Positions 45,544 to 57,380 of a stretch of 64,000 bases of DNA are shown here, in pieces (position 1 is the first letter of the stretch; each line of letters starts with the position of its first letter). Below the pieces are notes generated by a model. The model made no database searches. It was given only the letters and a program-made list of their open reading frames with translations, and had not been told where the DNA came from. Both the position numbers and the translations under genes were made by a program. This DNA comes from Methanohalobium evestigatum Z-7303 (lineage in GTDB: Archaea > Halobacteriota > Methanosarcinia > Methanosarcinales > Methanosarcinaceae): positions 1 through 64,000 of the forward strand of contig NC_014253.1 in NCBI RefSeq assembly GCF_000196655.1. Direction: 5' to 3'.

Positions 45544-45575
45544 CGTAAAGACTTTATACCTATATGCGTTTTACG
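45544..45575 (+). promoter_or_regulatory. Dyad and TATA-like element upstream of pstC
   Basis: cgtaaa (45544-45549) and tttacg (45570-45575) form a 6-bp dyad that encloses a TATA-like ctttata (45551-45557). This could be a second, regulated promoter for pstCAB or a processing hairpin. Confidence 0.35.
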
Positions 45576-45637
45576 AACAATAAAGCAGTCTGATAACAAA
45601 ATATTTTTGATGGATACCAACAAAAAAGGCTGGAATC

Positions 45638-46546
45638 ATGGATAACAGGCTTAAAATTAAAAGAAGCAATCCTAAAGTTTTAAAAGAACGTGCGATTAAA
45701 TCGGCATTGTTTTCCTGTGCTTTTGTATCTTTGCTGGTTACTATACTTATAATCGCTACTCTATTAGGGGATGCTATTAATTTTTTTACTGAAGTTTCGA
45801 TTGTGGAATTTTTAACTGGTACAAACTGGTCTCCTTCTATGAAACCCTATAGTTTTGGTGTATTACCACTTGTTACAGGAACATTGATGATTACTGTAAT
45901 ATCAGCAGCAGTAGCGATACCTTTGGGAGTTGCTACTTCTGTTTATTTAAGTGAATATGCAGATAAGAAAGTAAGAAAAGTGGTAAAACCTGTTCTTGAA
46001 GTATTGGCAGGCATCCCTACAGTAGTTTATGGTTTTTTTGCATTGACTTTTATAACACCAGTGCTACAGACCATATTTCCTGAAATAAGTTTGTACAATG
46101 CGTTAAGTGCTGGAATAGTAGTTGGGATCATGATACTTCCTATGATATCCAGTCTTAGTGAAGATGCTATGAGTTCTGTACCAGATGATTTAAGGGATGG
46201 AGGATATGCGCTTGGGGCATCAAAATTTAATGTGACAACCGGCATTGTGGTACCCGCATCAATTTCTGGTATTCTTTCTTCGTTTATACTGGGCATATCA
46301 AGGGCTATAGGTGAAACAATGGCAGTAACTATTGCAGCAGGCAGACTTGCAAACATGTCACTTGACCCTCTAAAATCTATAGAGACAATGACCGCTGCAA
46401 TGGTTGAAGTTGCTGAAGGGGACATAGCAGCTGGAACAGCTGCATATGATTCGCTTTTTGCGATAGGTCTCTTGTTGTTTGTAATTACACTTGCAATGAA
46501 CATGGTAAGTCAGTATCTTAAATCAAGATACAAGGAGAAATACTGA
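45638..46546 (+). CDS. pstC: Phosphate ABC transporter permease PstC
   Basis: A 302-residue integral membrane permease with six predicted helices. The BPD-transport inner-membrane motif is [20 protein letters not shown], followed by [12 protein letters not shown]. It pairs with PstA to form the channel. The pstA ATG follows directly after its stop, so translation is probably coupled. Confidence 0.93.
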   Translation: MDNRLKIKRSNPKVLKERAIKSALFSCAFVSLLVTILIIATLLGDAINFFTEVSIVEFLTGTNWSPSMKPYSFGVLPLVTGTLMITVISAAVAIPLGVATSVYLSEYADKKVRKVVKPVLEVLAGIPTVVYGFFALTFITPVLQTIFPEISLYNALSAGIVVGIMILPMISSLSEDAMSSVPDDLRDGGYALGASKFNVTTGIVVPASISGILSSFILGISRAIGETMAVTIAAGRLANMSLDPLKSIETMTAAMVEVAEGDIAAGTAAYDSLFAIGLLLFVITLAMNMVSQYLKSRYKEKY

Positions 46547-47398
46547 ATGGATATTAAGTCAAATAAAGGGGACTTAAAAGGACAAACATTCCTGTTTTTA
46601 CTTGTAATTGCAACGTGCGTTGGAGTGGCGTCCCTTGCAATATTGGTCTATAGCGTGTTGGAAGATTCAATAGGTTGGTTTGACCTTGCGTTTATATTCA
46701 ATTCACCATCTAGATTTCCTGAAGAAGCGGGTATATATCCAGCACTTATAGGGTCTATTTATCTGATGTTGCTTGTAGCAGTTTTTTCATTTCCGCTTGG
46801 TGTAGGAACTGCAATTTATCTTGAGGAATATGCGGGGCAAAGTCGAATCAAAAATATAATTGAATTAAATATATCAAACTTAGCAGCTGTACCTTCTATA
46901 GTCTATGGTTTACTTGGGCTGGCTCTCTTTGTTAGAGCGTTAAATATGGGAAGAAGTCTTATTGCCGGTGCTTTAACACTTACGCTTTTAATTCTTCCTA
47001 TTGTGATTGTATCGTCTCAGGAGGCTATAAAAGCAGTGCCTGATTCTCTCAGGGATGCTTCCTATGGTATAGGAGCTACCAAATGGCAGACAATTAGAAA
47101 AATAGTTATTCCTGAGGCTTTGCCCGGCATCATGACTGGGACAATATTGTCATTGTCCAGAGCAATAGGTGAAACAGCGCCCTTGATTATGATAGGGGCC
47201 GCTACTTCTATGTATTCAGCACCTGATGGTATATTCAGTCTTTTCAGTGCAATGCCTCTGCAAATCTATGCATGGGTTGGGCAACCTCAATATGCTTTCC
47301 AGGAAGGTGTTGCTTCTGCAGGTATATTATTGCTATTGATTGTACTTTTAACCATGAATTCAGTGGCTATACTAATCCGAAATAGATTCCAAAGGTGA
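46547..47398 (+). CDS. pstA: Phosphate ABC transporter permease PstA
   Basis: A 283-residue permease with six hydrophobic segments. The EAA-like loop is [20 protein letters not shown], followed by [16 protein letters not shown], the PstA hallmark. Second membrane subunit of the phosphate importer; pstB follows after 6 bases. Confidence 0.93.
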   Translation: MDIKSNKGDLKGQTFLFLLVIATCVGVASLAILVYSVLEDSIGWFDLAFIFNSPSRFPEEAGIYPALIGSIYLMLLVAVFSFPLGVGTAIYLEEYAGQSRIKNIIELNISNLAAVPSIVYGLLGLALFVRALNMGRSLIAGALTLTLLILPIVIVSSQEAIKAVPDSLRDASYGIGATKWQTIRKIVIPEALPGIMTGTILSLSRAIGETAPLIMIGAATSMYSAPDGIFSLFSAMPLQIYAWVGQPQYAFQEGVASAGILLLLIVLLTMNSVAILIRNRFQR

Positions 47399-47404
47399 AA
47401 CTTA

Positions 47405-48220
47405 ATGCCAGAAATAAATGTAGAGGAAGCATTAGCAGGAGATTCTGCAAATGTTAAATCTTTTAATAACTCCATTATTGATGTAGAAAATCTCAATTTA
47501 TGGTATGGTGAATCTCATGCATTAAATGAGATAACTTTAGAAATACCTGAAAAACAGGTAACTGCTATTATTGGTCCAAGTGGGTGTGGTAAATCAACAT
47601 TTCTGCGTACATTAAACAGGATGAATGATAGAATTCCAAATGTTAGAATTGAAGGAAGTATTGTATATGATGGGATAAATATCTATGAAGGAGATATTGA
47701 TGTGGCAACATTAAGAAAAGAAGTAGGGATGGTATTTCAAAAGCCTAATCCATTCCCCAAATCTATCTATGAAAATGTTGCTTATGGCCCAAGGGTGCAT
47801 GGTGTTAATGATAAGACCAAATTAAATGAAGTTGTAGAAGAAAGTTTGAAGAATGCGGCTCTTTGGGACGAGGTAAAGGACAGACTTGACGCTTCAGCTG
47901 TGGACCTTAGTGGTGGGCAGCAGCAGAGGTTGTGTATTGCCAGAGCTTTAGCTGTTGAACCTAAAGTTTTACTGATGGATGAACCGGCATCCGCTCTTGA
48001 CCCTGTAGCAATGTCTAAGATTGAAGATTTAATTTATGAACTCAAAAAGAATTATACCGTAGTAATAGTAACTCATAATATGCAGGAGGCAGCAAGAGTT
48101 AGTGATTATACAGCCTTCTTCCATCTGGGAGAATTAATAGAATATTCCAAAACCAAGAAGCTTTTTGAAAATCCTGATAAAAGAATGACTGAAGAGTATA
48201 TAACGGGAAGGTTTGGATGA
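47405..48220 (+). CDS. pstB: Phosphate ABC transporter ATPase PstB
   Basis: A 271-residue ABC ATPase. Walker [10 protein letters not shown] lies at 57-65, the Q-loop FQKPNPFP, signature LSGGQQQR near 168-175, Walker [13 protein letters not shown] near 187-198 and a switch His in VTHNM. An N-terminal extension of about 24 residues precedes the usual PstB start. The expected phoU gene is absent: the rRNA operon begins downstream instead. Confidence 0.95.
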   Translation: MPEINVEEALAGDSANVKSFNNSIIDVENLNLWYGESHALNEITLEIPEKQVTAIIGPSGCGKSTFLRTLNRMNDRIPNVRIEGSIVYDGINIYEGDIDVATLRKEVGMVFQKPNPFPKSIYENVAYGPRVHGVNDKTKLNEVVEESLKNAALWDEVKDRLDASAVDLSGGQQQRLCIARALAVEPKVLLMDEPASALDPVAMSKIEDLIYELKKNYTVVIVTHNMQEAARVSDYTAFFHLGELIEYSKTKKLFENPDKRMTEEYITGRFG

Positions 48221-48242
48221 ATGAAACATCCTAACCACAACT

Positions 48243-48250
48243 TTTATATA
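48243..48250 (+). promoter_or_regulatory. TATA box P1 upstream of the rRNA operon
   Basis: tttatata is centred about 26 bases before 48272-48274, which is exactly where the hairpin element begins. Confidence 0.5.
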
Positions 48251-48271
48251 TTAAGACGTTGTTGTAGGGAT

Positions 48272-48352
48272 GCTCTTTATGAGGCGAGTTGGTGCGAACG
48301 ATGTATCAACTTATGAGTCGTAAAGGGCTAAAATTTGAACATCACAAATTTT
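48272..48352 (+). ncRNA. Structured leader or small RNA in front of the rRNA operon
   Basis: An 11-bp stem (48272-48282 with 48318-48328, two G-U pairs) encloses an internal loop and a 7-bp inner stem (48287-48293 with 48305-48311) capped by 11 bases. A second 8-bp hairpin (48330-48337 with 48345-48352) follows. The first stem starts at the transcription start expected from the upstream TATA box. It is either a discrete small RNA or the 5' leader of the longer rRNA transcript. Confidence 0.45.
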
Positions 48353-48400
48353 GATCATTCGTGAAAGAAACCTCATCTATGGATGGGGTGGAAACATAAA

Positions 48401-48408
48401 TTATATAT
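48401..48408 (+). promoter_or_regulatory. TATA box P2 of the rRNA operon
   Basis: ttatatat follows an A-rich stretch, as in strong archaeal promoters; the start would fall near 48432, ahead of the 16S processing stem. Confidence 0.5.
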
Positions 48409-48480
48409 AACATGAACAACCTAAATCAGAGGTTGCTCATCACCTCCATAAGTGGAGATAGGAGTTTTTTCCTGTCTGAC

Positions 48481-48518
48481 GTTGGATCTGCCAGTTCGGT
48501 TAATCCTGACTGGTGGTG
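48481..48518 (+). other. 16S rRNA processing stem, left arm
   Basis: gttggatctgccag (48481-48494) and cctgactggtggtg (48505-48518) pair with 50184-50197 and 50160-50173 behind 16S, forming the long stem whose internal bulges are cut by the splicing endonuclease in archaea. Confidence 0.8.
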
Positions 48519-48667
48519 GTTGTTATTCTATACAATCACTATCAAAGGGAAAGCTGGACTGTTCAGTTACTGAATTAACCCTGCAATTTCTATGATTGTA
48601 ATTAACCAGGTGGACTTAAGTAAATTGGTATGACCAATAGAGAGTTCGACCAAATTTTTCATCTAAA

Positions 48668-50146
<1,479 letters not shown>

Positions 50147-50159
50147 AAGCAAAAGAATT

Positions 50160-50197
50160 CACCACCAGTCAGGAATCGAAAAACTGGCAGATCCAAC
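50160..50197 (+). other. 16S rRNA processing stem, right arm
   Basis: caccaccagtcagg (50160-50173) and ctggcagatccaac (50184-50197) are exact partners of the left arm at 48481-48518. Confidence 0.8.
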
Positions 50198-50228
50198 TCC
50201 AGGAGTTGTTGGGCTGCCTCAACTCTGA

Positions 50229-50301
50229 GGGCTTGTAGATCAGATGGAAGATCGCTGCCTTTGCAAGGCAGAGGCCCTGGGTTCGAGTCCCAGCAAGTCC
50301 A
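50229..50301 (+). tRNA. tRNA-Ala (TGC)
   Basis: A 73-nt cloverleaf in the 16S-23S spacer. The acceptor stem gggcttg/caagtcc has one G-U pair, the anticodon stem ctgcc/ggcag encloses tttgcaa with anticodon TGC, and the T arm reads ggttcgagtcc. No intron and no encoded CCA. Confidence 0.97.
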
Positions 50302-50408
50302 CTTATGATTGTTTAATATCATATTCTTATCTTTCAGTGCACCGGGCAAGTTACATTGTCCGGGAAGGATGGATTCTGCACCGGTGGACACGTCGGTGCG
50401 GATATGAA

Positions 50409-50450
50409 ATCGTGTGTAAGCCATGTCTGTGTCTGTAATATTTTACAGAC
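50409..50450 (+). other. 23S rRNA processing stem, left arm, and leader hairpin
   Basis: atcgtgtg (50409-50416) and gccatgtctg (50420-50429) pair with 53495-53502 and 53482-53491 behind 23S. A perfect 8-bp hairpin (50431-50438/50443-50450) separates the stem from mature 23S. Confidence 0.75.
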
Positions 50451-50452
50451 AA

Positions 50453-53477
<3,025 letters not shown>

Positions 53478-53481
53478 AGTG

Positions 53482-53502
53482 CAGACATGGCAATCACACG
53501 AT
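53482..53502 (+). other. 23S rRNA processing stem, right arm
   Basis: cagacatggc (53482-53491) and cacacgat (53495-53502) complement the left arm at 50409-50429. Confidence 0.7.
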
Positions 53503-53533
53503 ACTACTAATCCATCATTATTACCAATCACGC

Positions 53534-53583
53534 CATCGTATTAGTACAGAAAGATTCAAATACGATGCAGACGATTGCGTAGC
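53534..53583 (+). other. Hairpin and tRNA-Cys-complementary segment in the spacer
   Basis: A perfect 9-bp hairpin (53534-53542/53559-53567) is followed by 53566-53583. That segment is almost fully complementary to the D/anticodon side of the tRNA-Cys just downstream (53622-53640): 13 of 14 in the core, and about 17 with one bulge. The precursor could fold two ways; see findings. Confidence 0.5.
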
Positions 53584-53604
53584 ATAGACATAAGAATACA
53601 TCCA

Positions 53605-53677
53605 GCCAAGGTGGCGGAGTGGCTTACGCAATCGCCTGCAGAGCGATGTGACCCCGGTTCGAATCCGGGCCTTGGCT
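53605..53677 (+). tRNA. tRNA-Cys (GCA)
   Basis: A 73-nt cloverleaf between 23S and 5S. The acceptor stem gccaagg/ccttggc has discriminator T (U73), typical of tRNA-Cys; anticodon GCA sits in atcgcctgcagagcgat; the T arm is ccggttcgaatccgg. No intron. Confidence 0.96.
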
Positions 53678-53694
53678 CTGGACTCACATTCACA

Positions 53695-53826
53695 GTGAGT
53701 ATGGCGGCCACAGCGGCGGGGTAACTCCTGTACCCATCCCGAACACAGCAGATAAGCCCGCCCGCGTTCCGTACGGTACTAAAGTGCGCGAGCCTTTGGG
53801 AACTGCGGATAGCTGCCATGCTCACT
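53695..53826 (+). rRNA. 5S ribosomal RNA
   Basis: Helix I is formed by agtgagtatggcggc at the 5' side and gctgccatgctcact at the 3' side. The conserved core cccatcccgaacac is present. It lies 17 bases after tRNA-Cys, and the ends are estimated from helix I. Confidence 0.93.
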
Positions 53827-53904
53827 TTACCTATCATTCACACACTACTACTTCTACTTGATTATAATCAATTTTTACAGATTATCCATTATTAAAAGAA
53901 ACTG

Positions 53905-53924
53905 GTAACTGGTTACTTTTTTTT
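53905..53924 (+). terminator. Terminator of the rRNA operon
   Basis: A short dyad gtaa/ttac is followed by eight T (53917-53924) and further T-rich sequence, about 80 bases after 5S. Confidence 0.5.
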
Positions 53925-53983
53925 ATTCTTCTTCTTAATTACAACTAATAACCTTAAGTTAAGTGGTCTACATTTTTACAAAC

Positions 53984-54151
53984 CCTTGATATCAGGTTAA
54001 TGTATTTAAAAAAAGTATATTATTGCCTTGATATCAGGTTAATGTATTTAAAAAAAGTATATTATTGCCTTGATATCAGGTTAATGTATTTAAAAAAAGT
54101 ATATTATTGCCTTGATATCAGGTTAATGTATTTAAAAAAAGTATATTATTG
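53984..54151. repeat. Four exact 42-bp tandem repeats
   Basis: Units at 53984-54025, 54026-54067, 54068-54109 and 54110-54151 are identical with no spacers. Each contains a near-palindrome (ccttgatatcagg) and an A7 run, which is T7 on the minus strand. It fills the gap between the convergent rRNA operon and the NAC gene. 42 bp equals four turns of B-DNA, so equivalent sites face the same side. It is not a CRISPR, as there are no unique spacers. Confidence 0.95.
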
Positions 54152-54207
54152 ATTACTGATTTTGATTTATAATAAAAAGAGAATAGAAGTAGTTAAGCAG
54201 GAATATT

Positions 54208-54567
54208 TTATTCTGAAGTTTCAGACAGTTTTGTAATAGCCTCTGCAAGATCACCTTTTGTATTTTTCAGGGCTTCTCTGGCGGCATCTTCAGATGTACC
54301 TGCCTGTTCGGCAACCATTTTAACATCATCATCAGGTATTTCAACTTCTCTTTCAACTTCCTCGGGGGTCCCAACTATTTGGTAGGTATCTACACCTTGG
54401 GCTGTCATTACAGTAACGCTTGCATCGTTGAAAACAATATCTTTGTCAGATTTCCTGATGATAACCTGCTCAACATCATTGATTTCTTCTGTACTTATAC
54501 CCATCTGTTTCATCATCTGTTTCATTTTGGAGGGATTCATCCCTCGACCGCCCATACCTGGAAACAT
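54208..54567 (-). CDS. Nascent polypeptide-associated complex protein (aNAC)
   Basis: A 119-residue ribosome-bound chaperone that meets emerging chains. The N-terminal region starts MFPGMGGRGMNPSKMKQMMKQMG, a NAC domain occupies about 25-75, and a C-terminal UBA domain (about 80-117) ends AREALKNTKGDLAEAITKL. Length and layout are exactly those of archaeal NAC. Confidence 0.93.
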   Translation of the reverse strand: MFPGMGGRGMNPSKMKQMMKQMGISTEEINDVEQVIIRKSDKDIVFNDASVTVMTAQGVDTYQIVGTPEEVEREVEIPDDDVKMVAEQAGTSEDAAREALKNTKGDLAEAITKLSETSE

Positions 54568-54619
54568 CTACTAATCACCTAAATTATACCTGATTTGATG
54601 TTACATTAAATTTTAAAAT

Positions 54620-54946
54620 TTACTGGCAACTGCTGCAGGATCCACATGAAGCAGGGTTTGGATTATCTATAACAAATCCTTTACCTTCTTCGGTTTCAAC
54701 ATAATCTATAGTTGCGTCTGAAAGCCCTTCCTCAATGTCTGAGCTCATAACAACTTTAAGACCGTTGCTCTCTTCTGTAACATCTTCTTCTTTTATTTCG
54801 TTATCAAGAGCAAGTCCGTATTGTATGCCGCTGCATCCCATTCCTGCGATAAATATTCGCAGTGCATGGTCTTCTTTTTCTTCTGATTCGAGTAATGATT
54901 TTAATTCGGATGCGGCTTCATCAGTTATATTTACCAAGTTATTCAC
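54620..54946 (-). CDS. HesB/IscA-type iron-sulfur protein
   Basis: A 108-residue A-type carrier-like protein. The HesB fold starts ITDEAASELKSLL and has the first conserved Cys in GMGCSGIQYGLAL. The usual C-terminal CGC reads SCGSCSSC, so the second Cys pair is spaced differently from standard IscA. It may bind a cluster or another metal. It follows NAC in the chromosome but starts upstream of it on the same strand with a 52-base gap. Confidence 0.8.
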   Translation of the reverse strand: MNNLVNITDEAASELKSLLESEEKEDHALRIFIAGMGCSGIQYGLALDNEIKEEDVTEESNGLKVVMSSDIEEGLSDATIDYVETEEGKGFVIDNPNPASCGSCSSCQ

Positions 54947-55058
54947 CTTTTTTAGTTAATATTATATATTATAGAAAATAGTAATAAAATCTATATTCCT
55001 CTATATATGGTTATTGGTATAAAAAACCTGCGCAACATAATAAATTGTTCTCAAGGTT

Positions 55059-56102
55059 TTACATAAATTCTACATCATTACCAGTAGGCTTACTGAATAC
55101 TTCTGAATTGTGTCCGTTTATTTCGATAGAATTGCGTTTATCTTTTACTTCCCATACTGGAAGATATACCAGTTCCAGATTGTAGTCTATATCACTGGAT
55201 TTGGGCTTAAACCTTTTGTGTTCTGATATTATTGCCTCACCTGCAGTCTTATCAAAACGGATATTTTTGGTATTTTTCTCAATAATGTTTTTTAATATTT
55301 CGCTGCTGGCTTCTTCTCTTGTTAAACTGTTACTTACAATATAATAATTGTATTCGGGTTCTTCTACATACTCAATTATTTTTTCAACTGGTAATGATTC
55401 ATGACTGCCATTTAAGGCGTTTAGATATCCTGTATCCTCAGCTGAGATATCTATTGTTTTAGATTTGTAATTTTGTTCAGTATAGACCGAATAATTGTAT
55501 TTCCAATAAGGTACAAATTTAAGAGTAGCATTTTGGATTTTACCCAGATGTGCTTTTGCGATAGATACAGCACTATCTTTTGAAGTATTTATAGGGGCTG
55601 TTTTTATGTTCAAACAATCAGTTTTTACAGTTTCCTGTTCTGTATTTTGTTCTACTTGTTCAGATGTTGTATCATTCATGACACTATAGTCATAATAGGA
55701 ATCATTACAGTATTCTTGGCTGGATTGGGCTGTAGAATAAGGTTGAACCAGTTCAAGGTTACAGGGTTCTCCTTCAATATCTGCAATCACTGCTTTTCCA
55801 ATCTGTAATGCTAATTGGTCTCTACCCCATAGTATGATACCCATTTTATCAGCATATTGGTATAATCTTTCATCAGGGTTGTCAGTAACCACATAGATTC
55901 CTATAGAATTTCCATCCTGGTTGTTTCCGTTGATTTCATTGGATAACTTTCTTATTTTCTGGTATTCTGCTTGGTCTCCAATGTTTATATAAATGTTGTA
56001 ATTGTTTCTACTGGCTATCAGGTCATAATTATTTGATTCAATAATATTGTACTGGGATGAAGTGAAAATGTCGTTAAGTATTTGTTTTAAATCTTCTTTC
56101 AT
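55059..56102 (-). CDS. Uncharacterised soluble protein
   Basis: Not recognised with confidence. 347 residues. The N-terminal half (about 1-115) alternates beta/alpha and reads like a nuclease- or Rossmann-type fold (NNYNIYINIGDQ, IGIYVVTDNPDE, MGIILWGRDQLALQIGKAV). The middle (130-170) is Gln/Thr/Ser-rich linker. The C-terminal half resembles archaeal proteins with a KFVPYWKYNY strand and ends in VYLPVWEVKD. ATG 56102 with GTGAT upstream is chosen over 56108. A restriction-endonuclease-like origin is possible but not shown. Confidence 0.5.
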   Translation of the reverse strand: MKEDLKQILNDIFTSSQYNIIESNNYDLIASRNNYNIYINIGDQAEYQKIRKLSNEINGNNQDGNSIGIYVVTDNPDERLYQYADKMGIILWGRDQLALQIGKAVIADIEGEPCNLELVQPYSTAQSSQEYCNDSYYDYSVMNDTTSEQVEQNTEQETVKTDCLNIKTAPINTSKDSAVSIAKAHLGKIQNATLKFVPYWKYNYSVYTEQNYKSKTIDISAEDTGYLNALNGSHESLPVEKIIEYVEEPEYNYYIVSNSLTREEASSEILKNIIEKNTKNIRFDKTAGEAIISEHKRFKPKSSDIDYNLELVYLPVWEVKDKRNSIEINGHNSEVFSKPTGNDVEFM

Positions 56103-56381
56103 AATCATCACAAATGTGTTGTTTACTGGACTAAAAAAGATTTCTATCTGATTAGTTTCTATGTAAATCCTTTTTATAAATGTTTAATAATATTTGTAAT
56201 TGTTAGTTTGTATTATATTTATAATTCAAAACTTTTTTCACTGGTCAGATGGTTTAATTACAGTTACTAATACTTGAACTATATTTGTAAATATATTTTT
56301 ATACTTTTAAATTAATGACTGATTAAAATGTGTTTACTATATGATTATAATCATTTCAATCTATGTAGGTAAGATGTAATA

Positions 56382-56777
56382 ATGTCAAATATAAACATAC
56401 TTCTTGTTGAAGATGACCGCTTAAATAGGGAACTTATAAGTGATTTTTTAAATCCACATGGATACAATATTATAAATGCAGAAGATGGTTTTGAGGCACT
56501 TGAAAAGCTGGAAGACTACTATGTTGATCTTATACTTTTAGATATACAATTACCTCAAATGAACGGACTTGAATTTATTTACAAGTTGAAGAATAATTTT
56601 TTGTTTACAGATATCCCTGTAGTGGCTTTAACAGCACATGCTATGCTTGGTGATAAGAAAAAATTTATTGATGCTGGTTGTGATGGATATATTCCAAAAC
56701 CGATAAATGTGGATGTTTTTGAATCACAGGTAAAGCAACACCTCAAAAACAGTGAAATGGTATCTGTTTTACAATAA
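56382..56777 (+). CDS. CheY-like single receiver-domain protein
   Basis: A 131-residue response-regulator receiver with all key residues: acidic pair Asp11/Asp12, phosphoacceptor Asp54 in LLDIQLP, Thr84 in VALTAHAM and Lys106 in IPKPIN. No output domain. The ALTAHAM and PKPI motifs resemble receivers that serve hybrid kinases. No kinase is near, so the partner is elsewhere. Confidence 0.9.
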   Translation: MSNINILLVEDDRLNRELISDFLNPHGYNIINAEDGFEALEKLEDYYVDLILLDIQLPQMNGLEFIYKLKNNFLFTDIPVVALTAHAMLGDKKKFIDAGCDGYIPKPINVDVFESQVKQHLKNSEMVSVLQ

Positions 56778-56965
56778 AAGCTTTACCTTTGTAATAGGAT
56801 ATTATACTATTTCAATCCGAGATAATCATAACTAATTTTTATGTTATGGATTCTTTTTAGTAACTGGTTTTTAAAAGGTCTGTATCAAGTTTTTTCAAAA
56901 AATATTTGGTTGAAAAGCCTTTTTACCGTTTATATGTTTTTAGTATATAGTAGTCAGTGGTAATT

Positions 56966-57328
56966 ATGGTAGACTTGGATAATCTAAATTACGAAAATGG
57001 GCTGGTAATGGCGGTAGCACAAGATTTTGAAACCAACGAAGTTTTGATGTGCGCCTATATGGATAAAACAGCACTTGAAAAAACAGTCGAAACGGGATAT
57101 GTACATTACTGGAGCCGAAGCCGTAACAAATTGTGGAAAAAAGGTGAAAGTTCAGGTCATCTACAGTTGCTCCATGAGATGTATGTTGACTGCGATATGG
57201 ATGCAGTCTTGCTTAAAATAAAACAGATGGGGGCATCCTGTCATGAAGGCTTTTATTCCTGTTTTTATCGTACAATAGAAGGAAATATAGTAGGAAAAAA
57301 AGTTTTTGAGCCAGAGGATGTATATTAA
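56966..57328 (+). CDS. hisI: Phosphoribosyl-AMP cyclohydrolase HisI
   Basis: Third step of histidine synthesis. 120 residues, cyclohydrolase only, without the HisE domain. Zinc and magnesium residues lie in YVDCDMDAVLLKI and GASCHEGFYSC; HYWSRSRNKLWKKGESSGH is the family core. ATG 56966 is preferred to GTG 56957, as the TATA-like tttatatg (56930-56937) implies a start near 56960 and a nearly leaderless mRNA. Not clustered with other his genes apart from hisH 3.6 kb away. Confidence 0.93.
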   Translation: MVDLDNLNYENGLVMAVAQDFETNEVLMCAYMDKTALEKTVETGYVHYWSRSRNKLWKKGESSGHLQLLHEMYVDCDMDAVLLKIKQMGASCHEGFYSCFYRTIEGNIVGKKVFEPEDVY

Positions 57329-57347
57329 TTGGAATTCAAGTTCCAAT
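57328..57347. promoter_or_regulatory. 7-bp dyad between hisI and the PIN-ATPase gene
   Basis: attggaa/ttccaat around ttcaag lies right after the hisI stop and just before the next gene's TATA box (57352-57358). It could be a terminator hairpin for hisI or an operator for the next gene. Confidence 0.35.
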
Positions 57348-57380
57348 CAAATTATATAAGTTCATACACATTTGATAAAT

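Larger units (their letters stand above)
48221..48667 (+). other. rRNA operon promoter and leader region
   Basis: No protein gene is seen in these 447 bases. They contain a TATA box at 48243-48250, a compact two-hairpin element (48272-48352), a second TATA box at 48401-48408, and the left arm of the 16S processing stem (48481-48518). Two tandem promoters for the rRNA operon, or one small-RNA promoter plus one rRNA promoter, would both fit. Confidence 0.6.

Noticed and set aside
53984-54151. CRISPR array.
   Set aside because: The repeats are head-to-tail with no unique spacers, and no cas genes are near.
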